Origin: Tritrichomonas musculus
Taxonomy: Eukaryota; Parabasalia; Tritrichomonadida; Tritrichomonadidae
Assembly (NCBI GenBank): GCA_039105265.1
Contig: JAPFFF010000044.1
Location: 248,001-312,000, forward strand
Direction: 5' to 3'
Length of the DNA stretch: 64,000 bases
Shown here: positions 48,987 through 56,897 of the stretch, one piece after another
Layout of the letters: every line of letters begins with the position of its first letter
Numbering within the stretch: the stretch's first letter is position 1
Program-made: the position numbers and the translations under genes
Notes under the pieces: generated by a model
Seen by the model: the letters and a program-made list of their open reading frames with translations, nothing else
Told to the model about the DNA's origin: nothing
The model's database searches: none

Positions 48987-50105
48987 TTAAATGTCAATTG
49001 CAAACTTAAATCTTGGAATGAATTGTCTATTTTTGTTCTCATCTTCGACTTCATAATATCCTCCATGGTAGTCAACAATGTGATACTTTCCTGGTTGAAT
49101 GATTGATCTTCTTTTAGCCATTGAATCCTTTTCATTATAAAGCTTCACTGGTGTGCCATTCTCTAGTTTAAATCCAGCTCTACTTGTAACCTTTTCATTC
49201 TCTTTCATGATTTGTCTAATGATATAGTTCTCAAGTTCTTCATCATCTTGGACCATCTGAGGGGTAACATCAAAGCCAGCATATTTGGATAACGTTGCAT
49301 GAGGCACATTGTTGTATTGATTGACAAGCTCTTTCATGATATTTGGTGTAATGATTCCAACTTCAATGTGGTATGCCATGTCTCGAAGTGTGCGAATCAC
49401 TCTATCAAGAATCCCTAAAGAACCATGCATTGGATCTGTTTTCGATTGCTTTTGTTCCTTTTTCATGAAGTCTGGATATACACCCATTTTCATTCTTGGG
49501 ACTGGTTTGAATTCAATGTTATGAGAATCATAATAAGCCCATGTTTCATGTGCATCGAAAGCTTTCTCTCCATCACCTTGAAGGTATCGAACATCCATTC
49601 CTGATTTGATTAATGAGTCCAATGCGTTGATGTATGTGTCTGCATTTTTAGAATATCTCATGTAATGTTGTTCTTGATTGTCGTGATTAGTTGTGATGGA
49701 TACAGGTTTATTCATTGGGGCTGCATATAAGAATCTAGTGTTGACATTGATTGCAATGAGATATGCATACTTATCACAAAACATTATGTCAATGATGTAA
49801 GTCTTTTTTGGGCAAACCTTGTGAAGTTGATATAGCTTCTTATTCTGCTTTAATGGAAAGTATGATGTTGTAGATTTGCTCTGCAAAGTTCCCTCCGGGA
49901 ATGAATCAGGAGACTTAATATTTGGATATTTAGATTTCAATGCTTTAACTTTCTTTGGTGATTTGAATCCAATAGAATTCACTTGAATCTTCTCTGGAGC
50001 AATGTTGGATGGATGCTTTTCAATGTAGGTTTGATACCAATCTTCAATTGATGTAAACGAACTAGGCCAACCTCTAGTTAGCTTTTGAAAGTCATCAAAT
50101 GACAT
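48987..50105 (-). CDS. Retroviral-type integrase (rve), element C
   Basis: 372 residues from the ATG at 50105; the true start is uncertain. The rve core runs from YIIDIMFCDKYAYLIAINV near 100, through DVRYLQGDGEKAF near 170 and HGSLGILDRVIRTLRDMA near 230, to YNNVPHATLSKYAGF near 270. The C-terminal part includes VKLYNEKDSMAKRR and an SH3-like YHIVDYHGGYYEVED. In the family it inserts the element with 6-bp duplications. It is convergent with the polymerase, overlapping by a few bases. A 27-nt double hairpin lies in frame in its N-terminal part. Confidence 0.85.
   Translation of the reverse strand: MSFDDFQKLTRGWPSSFTSIEDWYQTYIEKHPSNIAPEKIQVNSIGFKSPKKVKALKSKYPNIKSPDSFPEGTLQSKSTTSYFPLKQNKKLYQLHKVCPKKTYIIDIMFCDKYAYLIAINVNTRFLYAAPMNKPVSITTNHDNQEQHYMRYSKNADTYINALDSLIKSGMDVRYLQGDGEKAFDAHETWAYYDSHNIEFKPVPRMKMGVYPDFMKKEQKQSKTDPMHGSLGILDRVIRTLRDMAYHIEVGIITPNIMKELVNQYNNVPHATLSKYAGFDVTPQMVQDDEELENYIIRQIMKENEKVTSRAGFKLENGTPVKLYNEKDSMAKRRSIIQPGKYHIVDYHGGYYEVEDENKNRQFIPRFKFAIDI
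49875..49901 (-). repeat. 27-nt double-hairpin element, copy 4 (element C integrase)
   Basis: On the plus strand TTTGC-TCT-GCAAA, one base, TTCCC-TCC-GGGAA; on the coding strand TTCCC-GGA-GGGAA first, as in copies 1 and 3. In frame, encoding FPEGTLQSK. Confidence 0.93.
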
Positions 50106-50183
50106 TGGATGTCTCTCATCTGAATGTGTTTTAAGGTATTTGATAAGCTTGTCTTCAAATGTGTCATCGTAAGCTATAGTTGG

Positions 50184-50882
50184 TCAAGGTCTTTGAGGTT
50201 GTGGTTTGCCTCTTTGGGTTGGTGGTATCCATCTTTCATTATATTCTCTCCATAATTTAGTCATATCTTCTGGATGAATATTCCAATCTCTGAATACATT
50301 ATTTGCATAGAATTTAGTCTTACTCTTCTGCATTTTGAGATTAAGGAGCCTATTTAATTCCTCATGAGCTGCTTGCAATCCTTGTTTACGCCTTTCAATC
50401 CTCTCACGTTTTCTACGTTCTTGTTTCTCAATAGCATGACGTTTCTTGTATTCTTGATATTCAATGATCTGTTTCTTTGTATATTCCATATATTCAATGA
50501 CTTCTTTGTTGATTGTTGTGACATTTACTTTAATGAAATTGCTCAATACATTCTCATCTAAATTAAATCTAGGCTTGTCATAAAGATGTTTACGTTGATA
50601 CCATTTAATGATTCTGTCACGAATAAATCTTGAAAATGTTGAATGACTGTTGAGAAGATTATTTATTAATTCCAATGTTCTTGGTTGCTTATAATAGTAA
50701 TAGACACCTTCATAGTCATCATCATCTTGATGATTAAAACCAGTGAAAGGATCAATATTAGATGGGTTATCTATATCAAAATAATCTGAATGGTCTACAC
50801 TGCTTGGACCCCAAAGTATTGAATTCTTGATGTATTGAATGATGTGATCCACGTTATTGTTGAGTTCGTAAGTTTGATTCAT
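50184..50882 (-). CDS. Basic coiled-coil protein, element C
   Basis: 232 residues. Acidic and aromatic N-terminal half (a DDDDYEGVYYYY stretch), a helical section (FSRFIRDRIIKWYQRKHLYD), then a strongly basic coil (RRKRERIERRKQGLQAAHEE) and a short folded end (NVFRDWNIHPEDMTKLWREY). No family recognised. It lies upstream of the integrase on the same strand and may be co-expressed. Confidence 0.5.
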   Translation of the reverse strand: MNQTYELNNNVDHIIQYIKNSILWGPSSVDHSDYFDIDNPSNIDPFTGFNHQDDDDYEGVYYYYKQPRTLELINNLLNSHSTFSRFIRDRIIKWYQRKHLYDKPRFNLDENVLSNFIKVNVTTINKEVIEYMEYTKKQIIEYQEYKKRHAIEKQERRKRERIERRKQGLQAAHEELNRLLNLKMQKSKTKFYANNVFRDWNIHPEDMTKLWREYNERWIPPTQRGKPQPQRP

Positions 50883-50943
50883 TTGATTTTTGTTAAAGAG
50901 ATGTTTATATGTTTGCTGTTGATATTTTAATGAGAGCTAAAGA

Positions 50944-51198
50944 ATGGAATCAAATACAAATGAAAATGAAACATTAGCATTACCACCATTAAAGAAAAGA
51001 CATGAACGTAAATCTTTTGCAACGCAGACATTAAAAATGATTGCATCGAGATTGCAGTATTATCGAAAAATATTAGGTGAACCAGAATCTGACAATCCCA
51101 AGAAAATGAAACAACGTGAACGAATCCAAAAGAAATATGATCATTGCATGAAAGTCCGCAAACTACTCAATAGAGCTGCTGCTAATAGGTATCTCTAA
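50944..51198 (+). CDS. Small basic protein, element C
   Basis: 84 residues, rich in Lys/Arg, with a helical core (FATQTLKMIASRLQYYRKIL, then MKQRERIQKKYDHCMKVRKL). It may bind nucleic acid. No family recognised. It starts a run of plus-strand genes and is divergent from 50184-50882 with 61 bases between ATGs. Confidence 0.45.
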   Translation: MESNTNENETLALPPLKKRHERKSFATQTLKMIASRLQYYRKILGEPESDNPKKMKQRERIQKKYDHCMKVRKLLNRAAANRYL

Positions 51199-51220
51199 TA
51201 ACTTTTTAACGAAGACACAA

Positions 51221-51442
51221 ATGAATATGAATGAGAGGTTCGTTCCATTGGTTGGTTTCGAGAATGATTACGAAATTATGATTGAAAGTCCAAATATCAT
51301 TAAGCGAAAAGGTGCCAAATCATTCAAGGGAATTGTTGGAGAATATTATAACAGAGATGGAATCGTTGCTGTTGAATTGAATGGTAAGATGTATCTCAAA
51401 AATGATTTGATTGAAAGACAATTTAAAAAAATTAGATGCTAA
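51221..51442 (+). CDS. NUMOD4-like frame, element C
   Basis: 73 residues. RFVPLVGFENDYEIMIES, GIVAVELNGKMYLKNDLIE and RQF line up with YVPLLNFEYKYFI and LNGKLYKKHELIAKQF of the NUMOD4-HNH protein of B (28004). The visible frame covers the NUMOD4-like part. NUMOD4 motifs help homing endonucleases recognise DNA. It lies 17 bases before the DEDxGC gene. Confidence 0.5.
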   Translation: MNMNERFVPLVGFENDYEIMIESPNIIKRKGAKSFKGIVGEYYNRDGIVAVELNGKMYLKNDLIERQFKKIRC

Positions 51443-51458
51443 ATCTATTTTTGCATTA

Positions 51459-52112
51459 ATGAAAATGACTTTGAGGCAAGCACGTATACTATCCAGTGAG
51501 ACAGATAATACGATAAAGCAAGAGCAACAGACTAATGTAAACATTAATATCAAACCAACTCAAAAGCATCCAAGAGCAAATTCCATTCCCCTTTATCCAA
51601 ATGTTCAACCTCTGAATCCAAATGTAAATTTTATAAAAGTTTGCCAACCGGAAGTTCCCCAAGGGAATGGTCCAATTACAAATACTCAGATGACGAATCC
51701 GGAATATCAATCAGTATCTCCACAACCAACAAACAGTCCTTTCCATTTAGCACAAGACAGGGGTATCGCAGATTTGGGAAATGAATTAGATGAGCTTGAC
51801 AAGAAAAACAGATTTCTTGAAATGTTAGTTGAAATGTATGAGAACAATCCATTAAAAGTGAATTCATATGTTGTCTGTGAAAGCAAGTTGTTGATGGAAA
51901 TGATCAAATTATTAACTGGATGTGAGAAAGTTGAATTAGTCTTGAATGAAGATATTGGATGCAGCGGATGTGGAGGGAAATCAGATAAGATCATTTATGT
52001 TTCAAAAATATTGGTAACCAAAGAAGGTAAAACCGAAGACCTAAAATATGCTTATAATAACATTTACAGTCAATTCATCAAGTATGGAATATCATTGAAA
52101 ATGGTATGCTAA
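51459..52112 (+). CDS. Conserved Maverick protein with C-terminal DEDxGC motif, element C
   Basis: 217 residues from the ATG at 51459 (a second is at 51465); the B homologue starts at the equivalent of the second (MTLRQARILSSE). Shared blocks with B: ARILSSETD, DRGIADLGNELD, FLEMLVEMYENNPLKVNSYV, VELVLNEDIGCSGCGGK, ILVTKEGKTEDLKYAYNN and SLKMVC. A triloop hairpin TTCCC-CAA-GGGAA lies in the variable linker at 51655-51667. Function unknown. Confidence 0.65.
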   Translation: MKMTLRQARILSSETDNTIKQEQQTNVNINIKPTQKHPRANSIPLYPNVQPLNPNVNFIKVCQPEVPQGNGPITNTQMTNPEYQSVSPQPTNSPFHLAQDRGIADLGNELDELDKKNRFLEMLVEMYENNPLKVNSYVVCESKLLMEMIKLLTGCEKVELVLNEDIGCSGCGGKSDKIIYVSKILVTKEGKTEDLKYAYNNIYSQFIKYGISLKMVC

Positions 52113-52135
52113 AAGCAAAAATAATGTTGATATTT

Positions 52136-52819
52136 TTAGAATTGGAATTCTGGATGATACACTGATACGAAACTATTCCATTCATCAACTTTCTTGCGAG
52201 CATTATTCAATTGTTGTTTAAGGTTGTCATCATTTGGATGTTCTTTGAGTTGCTTCTTAATGTTATTGTACTTTTCAATTGCACATTTCAAATCAACTTG
52301 TTCCCATGAATCAAGACTATGTGCATCATCACGATATCCCCAGCATTGTTTGTTGACTAATTCTGTATCAATCTTTAATGTAATATGTTTAGCAATTGCT
52401 TTGAAGACTGGCTTAGCATTCTCAACAGTATCTGGTTTATGTTGTTTTTCAAGTGTTTCATGAACTTTGTCGTTAATAGAATTCATGATGTCTGAAACAG
52501 TGAAAGCATAATCAATGTCAACCCATTCTGCAACAAAATGGATGATATTTGGATGAACATATACACCACGAAAACCATTAGGTGCATCATTTAATGTATA
52601 TTGTGGAGATTTGGATGGATTTCTTTTAGTCCAACATTTACAAATTTGATTGAATCTATCACTTTTGATGAAATCTCTTGATCTTTTAGAATTGGTGCCA
52701 AGCTTACTAGCATTGATGTATCCATCTTTGTCACGAATCATTACAGATATTCCGTTGAATGTTCCACGAGTGAATGTTTCATCTGAATTTGTTGTGAGTG
52801 TTTCAACTTGGCTGTTCAT
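52136..52819 (-). CDS. KilA-N domain protein, element C
   Basis: 227 residues. The KilA-N domain covers about residues 18-115: FNGISVMIRDKDGYINASKL, a TNSKRSRDFIKSDRF helix pair, RGVYVHPNIIHFVAEWVDID and FTVSDIMNSI. A C-terminal helical region follows (IEKYNNIKKQLKEHPNDD). KilA-N proteins of phages and large DNA viruses bind DNA and are common accessory genes; the exact role here is unknown. Convergent with the DEDxGC gene, and its start overlaps the end of the next minus-strand gene by four bases. Confidence 0.82.
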   Translation of the reverse strand: MNSQVETLTTNSDETFTRGTFNGISVMIRDKDGYINASKLGTNSKRSRDFIKSDRFNQICKCWTKRNPSKSPQYTLNDAPNGFRGVYVHPNIIHFVAEWVDIDYAFTVSDIMNSINDKVHETLEKQHKPDTVENAKPVFKAIAKHITLKIDTELVNKQCWGYRDDAHSLDSWEQVDLKCAIEKYNNIKKQLKEHPNDDNLKQQLNNARKKVDEWNSFVSVYHPEFQF

Positions 52820-53241
52820 GTTATTCTTTTCGGCTGCGTTAAAAAGTTAGTGGTACATAAAATTAAACAAGTTTGAAAATCATTGATTTCATCAAAAAAA
52901 AATGTGAGTGCGTGAAATCGCGCGGTCGTCAAGCCCTTCAAAATCGATACTAAAAATGAATGTTGAGAGACAAGTTTATATGACTCTTCAAAATCGATAT
53001 CAATATCGCTAGTTATATCAATATCGCTAGTTATATCCGTTAATGCTTTCCCAAATGTTTCGAAACATTCTTTGACACTTTGAGGTTCACCATATTCTTC
53101 ACCAAAGAAGATTTTACAACTACCATCTATTGTGGCATCACCTTTAACATGAATTGAATCAAATATTCCATCACCACCTTTGCCAGAACCTCCTACCAAG
53201 GCTCCATCTAATGCATTTTGTTTGGTTAATATTGCAGTCAT
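52816..53241 (-). CDS. Small protein with Gly-rich lead, element C
   Basis: 141 residues in the open frame. The N-terminal half (NALDGALVGGSGKGGDGIFD, then SIHVKGDATIDGSCKIFFG) looks like the neck of a fibre or trimeric spike protein. A six-codon direct duplication (DITSDI twice) lies at 52998-53033. The last third is unlike the first in composition and contains the palindrome at 52910-52923, so the natural end of the gene is doubtful. Divergent from 53286 with 44 bases between ATGs. Confidence 0.45.
   Translation of the reverse strand: MTAILTKQNALDGALVGGSGKGGDGIFDSIHVKGDATIDGSCKIFFGEEYGEPQSVKECFETFGKALTDITSDIDITSDIDIDFEESYKLVSQHSFLVSILKGLTTARFHALTFFFDEINDFQTCLILCTTNFLTQPKRIT
52910..52923 (-). 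other. Hairpin GCGTG-AAAT-CGCGC with conserved flanks
   Basis: Flanked by GAGT and GGTCG, very like the hairpin at 56415-56430 and the gene-end palindrome of B at 30368. One stem pair is G-T. Position within a minus-strand frame suggests it marks a gene end; this is inference. Confidence 0.6.
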
Positions 53242-53285
53242 TTATCTCAAAGTTAAACAATTTTTGGTGCCAATCAAAGTATAAA

Positions 53286-53610
53286 ATGGTTGACATATTT
53301 GATTCATCTAGTAATTCTCGAGCTCAAAGTCCAGTTCTTCCTAATGCTCAACATGCTAATCCTGATCTAGCATATCATCAATATCAAAGGCAACAACAAC
53401 CACCAAATCAGCGACAATATCAAAGGCAGCAACCACCACCACCACCACGACAGCAACAACAACAACAACCACGACAACAACAATATCAACTGTAACCACG
53501 ACAGCAATATCAACCACGACAGCAACAATATCAACAACAACCATATCAACAACAATATCAGCAACCATATCAACAGCAATATCAACAACCATATCAACAA
53601 CAATATTAAT
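53286..53610 (+). pseudogene. Gln/Pro/Tyr-rich repeat protein, element C (appears broken)
   Basis: After about 35 ordinary residues (VDIFDSSSNSRAQSPVL, ANPDLAYHQYQ) the coding strand becomes CAA/CAG-rich repeats of the form QQYQ, PRQQQ and QQPYQQQYQ. Such tracts form disordered, sticky tails. The tract seems broken, about one break. The reverse-strand frames over it are shadows of the repeat. Confidence 0.45.
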
Positions 53611-53628
53611 TTAAATAATAAACGAACA

Positions 53629-54261
53629 ATGGATTTAAATGGTTCACATGGTTCAGTATCAGAGCCTAATCAAAATGCATTGAATGTCATTACTCATACT
53701 GATGATAATAATACAGCTATAGCCATGAGGTCAATTGAGGCAGACATTAGACTTCGAGAATTAGAAAACGAAGATCGTGAAAATAGTCGTAATCATCGAG
53801 ACAAACGAAAAAATAATCAATTTGATAACAATTTGATTCCAAATACTGTTCCAGAAACACCTCGAGATACAACAATTAGTAATTACATTCAACATGTGTG
53901 TCATTATTTTGACATTGATACTCAAAATATAAATATAAATGATGTAGGTTTCACGCGTGAATTCGTAGAGCATATTGCTAAACCAAACTATGTGAATTCA
54001 ATTTTATTCTATGGAGTTGAAGCATGCCATGCCCAAGATAAGTCTTATCTTCTTATAGATTACCATAACCGAAAACGTAAATCAACATTAATAAAAATGG
54101 GTAACGGATGGTCCTATGAAGTATTGAGATCATTGAGACCAAGAGATATAGTTCTTGTTAGATTCATGCTAAATGATTCAATTAGAAATACTGGATCTTT
54201 GAAAATAACAGAAGATAACTGTCCTCGCTGTCGTGGCTGTCCATGCTGTCCATTCTGGTAA
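53629..54261 (+). CDS. Hypothetical protein with Cys-rich end, element C
   Basis: 210 residues. A charged N-terminal coil (AMRSIEADIRLRELENEDRE) is followed by a basic stretch and a folded-looking part (FTREFVEHIAKPNYVNSILF, SYLLIDYHNRKRKSTLIKM). The final eleven residues, CPRCRGCPCCPFW, hold five Cys and could bind metal. No family recognised. It is 17 bases before the virion-like gene on the same strand. Confidence 0.5.
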   Translation: MDLNGSHGSVSEPNQNALNVITHTDDNNTAIAMRSIEADIRLRELENEDRENSRNHRDKRKNNQFDNNLIPNTVPETPRDTTISNYIQHVCHYFDIDTQNININDVGFTREFVEHIAKPNYVNSILFYGVEACHAQDKSYLLIDYHNRKRKSTLIKMGNGWSYEVLRSLRPRDIVLVRFMLNDSIRNTGSLKITEDNCPRCRGCPCCPFW

Positions 54262-54278
54262 ATTAATCATATCAAAAG

Positions 54279-55490
54279 ATGCTTGATAATATTTTTGCGT
54301 CAAGGCAAATGTCAGATATACCAGCACTCCCGCCTCAAGAGAATCCACAACCACAACCATTACCTGAACCTGCACATGAAGAAGTCATTCAAATTCGTCA
54401 ACCAAGTAGAAGTAGACAACTCGTTTATAATCAACATTTCCCAGAAGAAGAATTACCTGTAGAGGTTCATGAACGTAGACATACAGCAAGAATTCCAATT
54501 GGTTTCAATTATAATTCAGAAGATGCTGAAGACATCAAGCAGCATACATTAAAGAATCTTGTTAGCAGTAGACAAGCACGTGATATTTTCAGATCCGCAA
54601 ACTTCATGCCAGGTCAATTCAGTTTATGGAATGCCAAACCAACTGGTGGAAATAATAGATATACAGGTGGTTCTGAAGACCTTGATGAAGATGGAATTGA
54701 TGAATTCGTTGTCAGACGTGATGGCAAAATTGTAGCAGTTAATGGATACACAACCAAAGCATCAGATTTTCCATTCAAAGGTGAATATTATCGATCACAT
54801 CCAACACCACAACAACGTAAAGAAACGTCATATCGCAAATTCTTAAATGATGAATATTATGCACCTGAATATAACGATGATATGTCTGCAATCACTGCAT
54901 GGGGTGGAGAAGATCCAACTACTGAAGAATTCAGACGTAAATATAAGAAACATACAACTCATGCACCTACTAAATTCTCTCCATATAGGGCATTCGCACA
55001 ATTGATTGTCGCTCCAGCTTGTAAAGCAGCATTCCGTCAGGTAGCAGGTAATAACGTTGAGAAAGCTAAATTAGCACGTAGTATTGCAATAGATCTCAGT
55101 GGAAAGAAAGCTTATGAAGCAACAATGGCTTCTAAATTCTATGATACTAACGTTAAGATTCCATTCCTTAATTCAATTCGTGAACAGTTGCCAGCATTGC
55201 GTCAAGATTTCGCTTCAATGAAGCGTAGATCAACTCCAGATTATGAAGTCAATTGGACTGATGGAAGTAAATGTTCTAAACAATTCGAACAATGGTTATT
55301 CAATAAAGCAGCTGTTAAAGAACGTATCAAAGCATATGTTCATGACATGTTATCTACACAAAGAGAACAGTTCATTACTGATGTCAAGAACAAGATTGTT
55401 GCATCATTAAATAGAAATGACGATTTCAGAAATTCATTAACAAATTCATGGGCCATGAAACAACGACAAATGCAAGCAATCTATGAATAA
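54279..55490 (+). CDS. Virion-like protein with VNGYTT motif, element C
   Basis: 403 residues. Pro-rich lead, then SSRQARDIFRSANFMPGQF near 100, DEDGIDEFVVRRDGKIVAVN and GYTTKASDFPFKGEYYRS near 130-165, and a helical C-terminal half (FSPYRAFAQLIVAPACKAAF). The middle matches the C-terminal half of the 844-residue protein of B (16531). The DxDG...VNGY pattern is shared with virion-associated proteins of large DNA viruses; the role here is inferred. Confidence 0.55.
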   Translation: MLDNIFASRQMSDIPALPPQENPQPQPLPEPAHEEVIQIRQPSRSRQLVYNQHFPEEELPVEVHERRHTARIPIGFNYNSEDAEDIKQHTLKNLVSSRQARDIFRSANFMPGQFSLWNAKPTGGNNRYTGGSEDLDEDGIDEFVVRRDGKIVAVNGYTTKASDFPFKGEYYRSHPTPQQRKETSYRKFLNDEYYAPEYNDDMSAITAWGGEDPTTEEFRRKYKKHTTHAPTKFSPYRAFAQLIVAPACKAAFRQVAGNNVEKAKLARSIAIDLSGKKAYEATMASKFYDTNVKIPFLNSIREQLPALRQDFASMKRRSTPDYEVNWTDGSKCSKQFEQWLFNKAAVKERIKAYVHDMLSTQREQFITDVKNKIVASLNRNDDFRNSLTNSWAMKQRQMQAIYE

Positions 55491-55524
55491 AAATAATACT
55501 TTGTGAATCGTTTCAGAACATATT

Positions 55525-56346
55525 CTATATTACATTCCCATTATTGCAATCGATTATGATCTTATGATGTTTATTCATATTTTTGTATCGCTCATACAAT
55601 TCATCAAATGATATGCTCATAGTAATCTGATGAGTAATGTATCTCAACTGCTCTTTTGAATATGTCCCAAATACAAATACCGTAGAGACATTTGATTTAA
55701 TGGTTGTTGATAACGATTTCCAGAACTGGACATTCAAGAAGAATGATATATGATTATGTCGACATGTAGTCATCAGATTGTTGAAATATGATTTCTCATT
55801 TGCAAGTAATTTGTTATTAGCAATATCATCAAATAGTATCAAGGTATGCAACATTGGTGCACGAAAATCATTAACTTTCAATGCTTTGAATATCTCGATT
55901 CGTTGCTCATCAATGATTTGATTCTCTAAATGTTCCTTCCTTATTGTGTAATATAGTTGCTTATAATTCAATAATGCATTAACATATTCTTCAGCATTCT
56001 CTTGGGAAACATATGCTATTGGTATTTCAATGAGTTCCCTTAACGACTCAAATGTAACATCTTTCTGTTCACCTGTTTTGGATACATATATGAGAAGATG
56101 TGCTGCATTTGGAATTGAAGCTATTTTAATGATTTCTTCAATTGCTGATAACGTCTTTCCGGAACCTTGTTTGCCAACGAATATATTCACAGAATTATAG
56201 TAAATATTGATGTCTTTGTGAATCTTTCTGATCAATGCATTCGTGACTTGCCCTTTATTTCTTCTCAAGCAATCTCTAACCATATCATGAACGTAGCTGA
56301 ATGAGTCTTGATTCCCAAACGAAGTCGTAAAGCTTTGATTATACAT
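55525..56346 (-). CDS. Packaging ATPase (FtsK/A32-like), element C
   Basis: 273 residues, the family's usual size. Walker A GKQGSGKTLS near residue 60, followed by LLIYVSKTGEQKDVTF; Walker B strand HTLILFDDIANNKLL near 170; then NLMTTCRHNHISFFLNVQFW near 190. It resembles the B ATPase most. It is the motor that loads DNA into capsids. It leads a minus-strand group with the two small genes 56489 and 56898 upstream. Confidence 0.87.
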   Translation of the reverse strand: MYNQSFTTSFGNQDSFSYVHDMVRDCLRRNKGQVTNALIRKIHKDINIYYNSVNIFVGKQGSGKTLSAIEEIIKIASIPNAAHLLIYVSKTGEQKDVTFESLRELIEIPIAYVSQENAEEYVNALLNYKQLYYTIRKEHLENQIIDEQRIEIFKALKVNDFRAPMLHTLILFDDIANNKLLANEKSYFNNLMTTCRHNHISFFLNVQFWKSLSTTIKSNVSTVFVFGTYSKEQLRYITHQITMSISFDELYERYKNMNKHHKIIIDCNNGNVI

Positions 56347-56414
56347 TTACAGTTAATTAAAATGGATGCAAACATAGGCTTGCAAAAGTCTCAAAATATG
56401 TCAAAAAACATGAG

Positions 56415-56430
56415 TGCGTGAAATCACGCA
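56415..56430 (-). terminator. Gene-end hairpin TGCGTG-AAAT-CACGCA, element C
   Basis: Read along the minus strand it follows the small gene 56489-56842 and is itself followed by CTCATGTTTTTTGAC, a T run. Flanks GAG and GTCG match 52910 and 30368. A terminator or RNA-processing role is inference. Confidence 0.45.
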
Positions 56431-56488
56431 GTCGCAAAATCCTAATGAAAATGGATTCAAAAATATTTGCAAAAAGGTTTTAAGAATA

Positions 56489-56842
56489 TCATTCACCATT
56501 AATTACTTTAACAATGTCGTTGATAGCTGTCTTGATTGCAAGAATATCACTTTTGAGTTGCTCTATTTCATTCTGTATATCCAAGATTGCAGACTCATTT
56601 TCACGATCAATTTGCGAATCATTTTGTGAATCATCTACCTGTTTCTTGACAGCTTTCTTTAGACAAAGTACACCTTTGATTTTGGTAATACGATATCCCT
56701 CAATGTAATACATCTTATTAAGTTTATGAGTCGTAATCTTATCAATCTCGTCTTTATTTTTAGCATACCACAGATTGAATTCATCTGGAGTATTAAATGT
56801 TTTCAAATATTCTTTAATGGGTCCAATCACTTTTACTTCCAT
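56489..56842 (-). CDS. Small coiled-coil protein, element C
   Basis: 117 residues. TPDEFNLWYAKNKDEI, HKLNKMYYIEGYRITKIKG and LCLKKAVKK match the B gene at 24453. The C-terminal half is a coil (LDIQNEIEQLKSDILAIKTA). It lies beside the Gly/Pro small gene and the capsid gene, as in B, so it may be a minor virion protein. Confidence 0.6.
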   Translation of the reverse strand: MEVKVIGPIKEYLKTFNTPDEFNLWYAKNKDEIDKITTHKLNKMYYIEGYRITKIKGVLCLKKAVKKQVDDSQNDSQIDRENESAILDIQNEIEQLKSDILAIKTAINDIVKVINGE

Positions 56843-56897
56843 TTGATGTCACATAAAAATAAGCAATCACATTAAACCATCAATGGACTCATTTAAA

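Larger units (their letters stand above)
44041..48990 (+). pseudogene. Protein-primed DNA polymerase B with HNH module and C-terminal primase-like domain, element C (broken)
   Basis: Visible part: OTU-like CWYRFLAICL near 44380; Zn finger CPKCKSY near 44767; exonuclease motif TYDFETMEQS near 44973; HNH module 46135-46260 (CHLCGEHF, TLDRINNEIGHELSNC, CEVCNSLR); motif A DFNSLYPSA near 46518; motif B MNGSYGYDG near 47115; motif C CDTDSVYFA near 47404. Beyond the polymerase end (IRGLTAKDV) follows about 330 codons with archaeo-eukaryotic primase motifs: FAVIDIDINKK near 48274, ETGSGSLHIYANH near 48378 and FDIDYFAS near 48469, then a PriCT-like helical part. B lacks this extension. Interrupted by A and about one further break. 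Confidence 0.88.

Noticed and set aside
53356-53603. Val/Asp- and Leu/Trp-rich reverse frames
   Set aside because: They are antisense shadows of the Gln-rich CAA/CAG tract.
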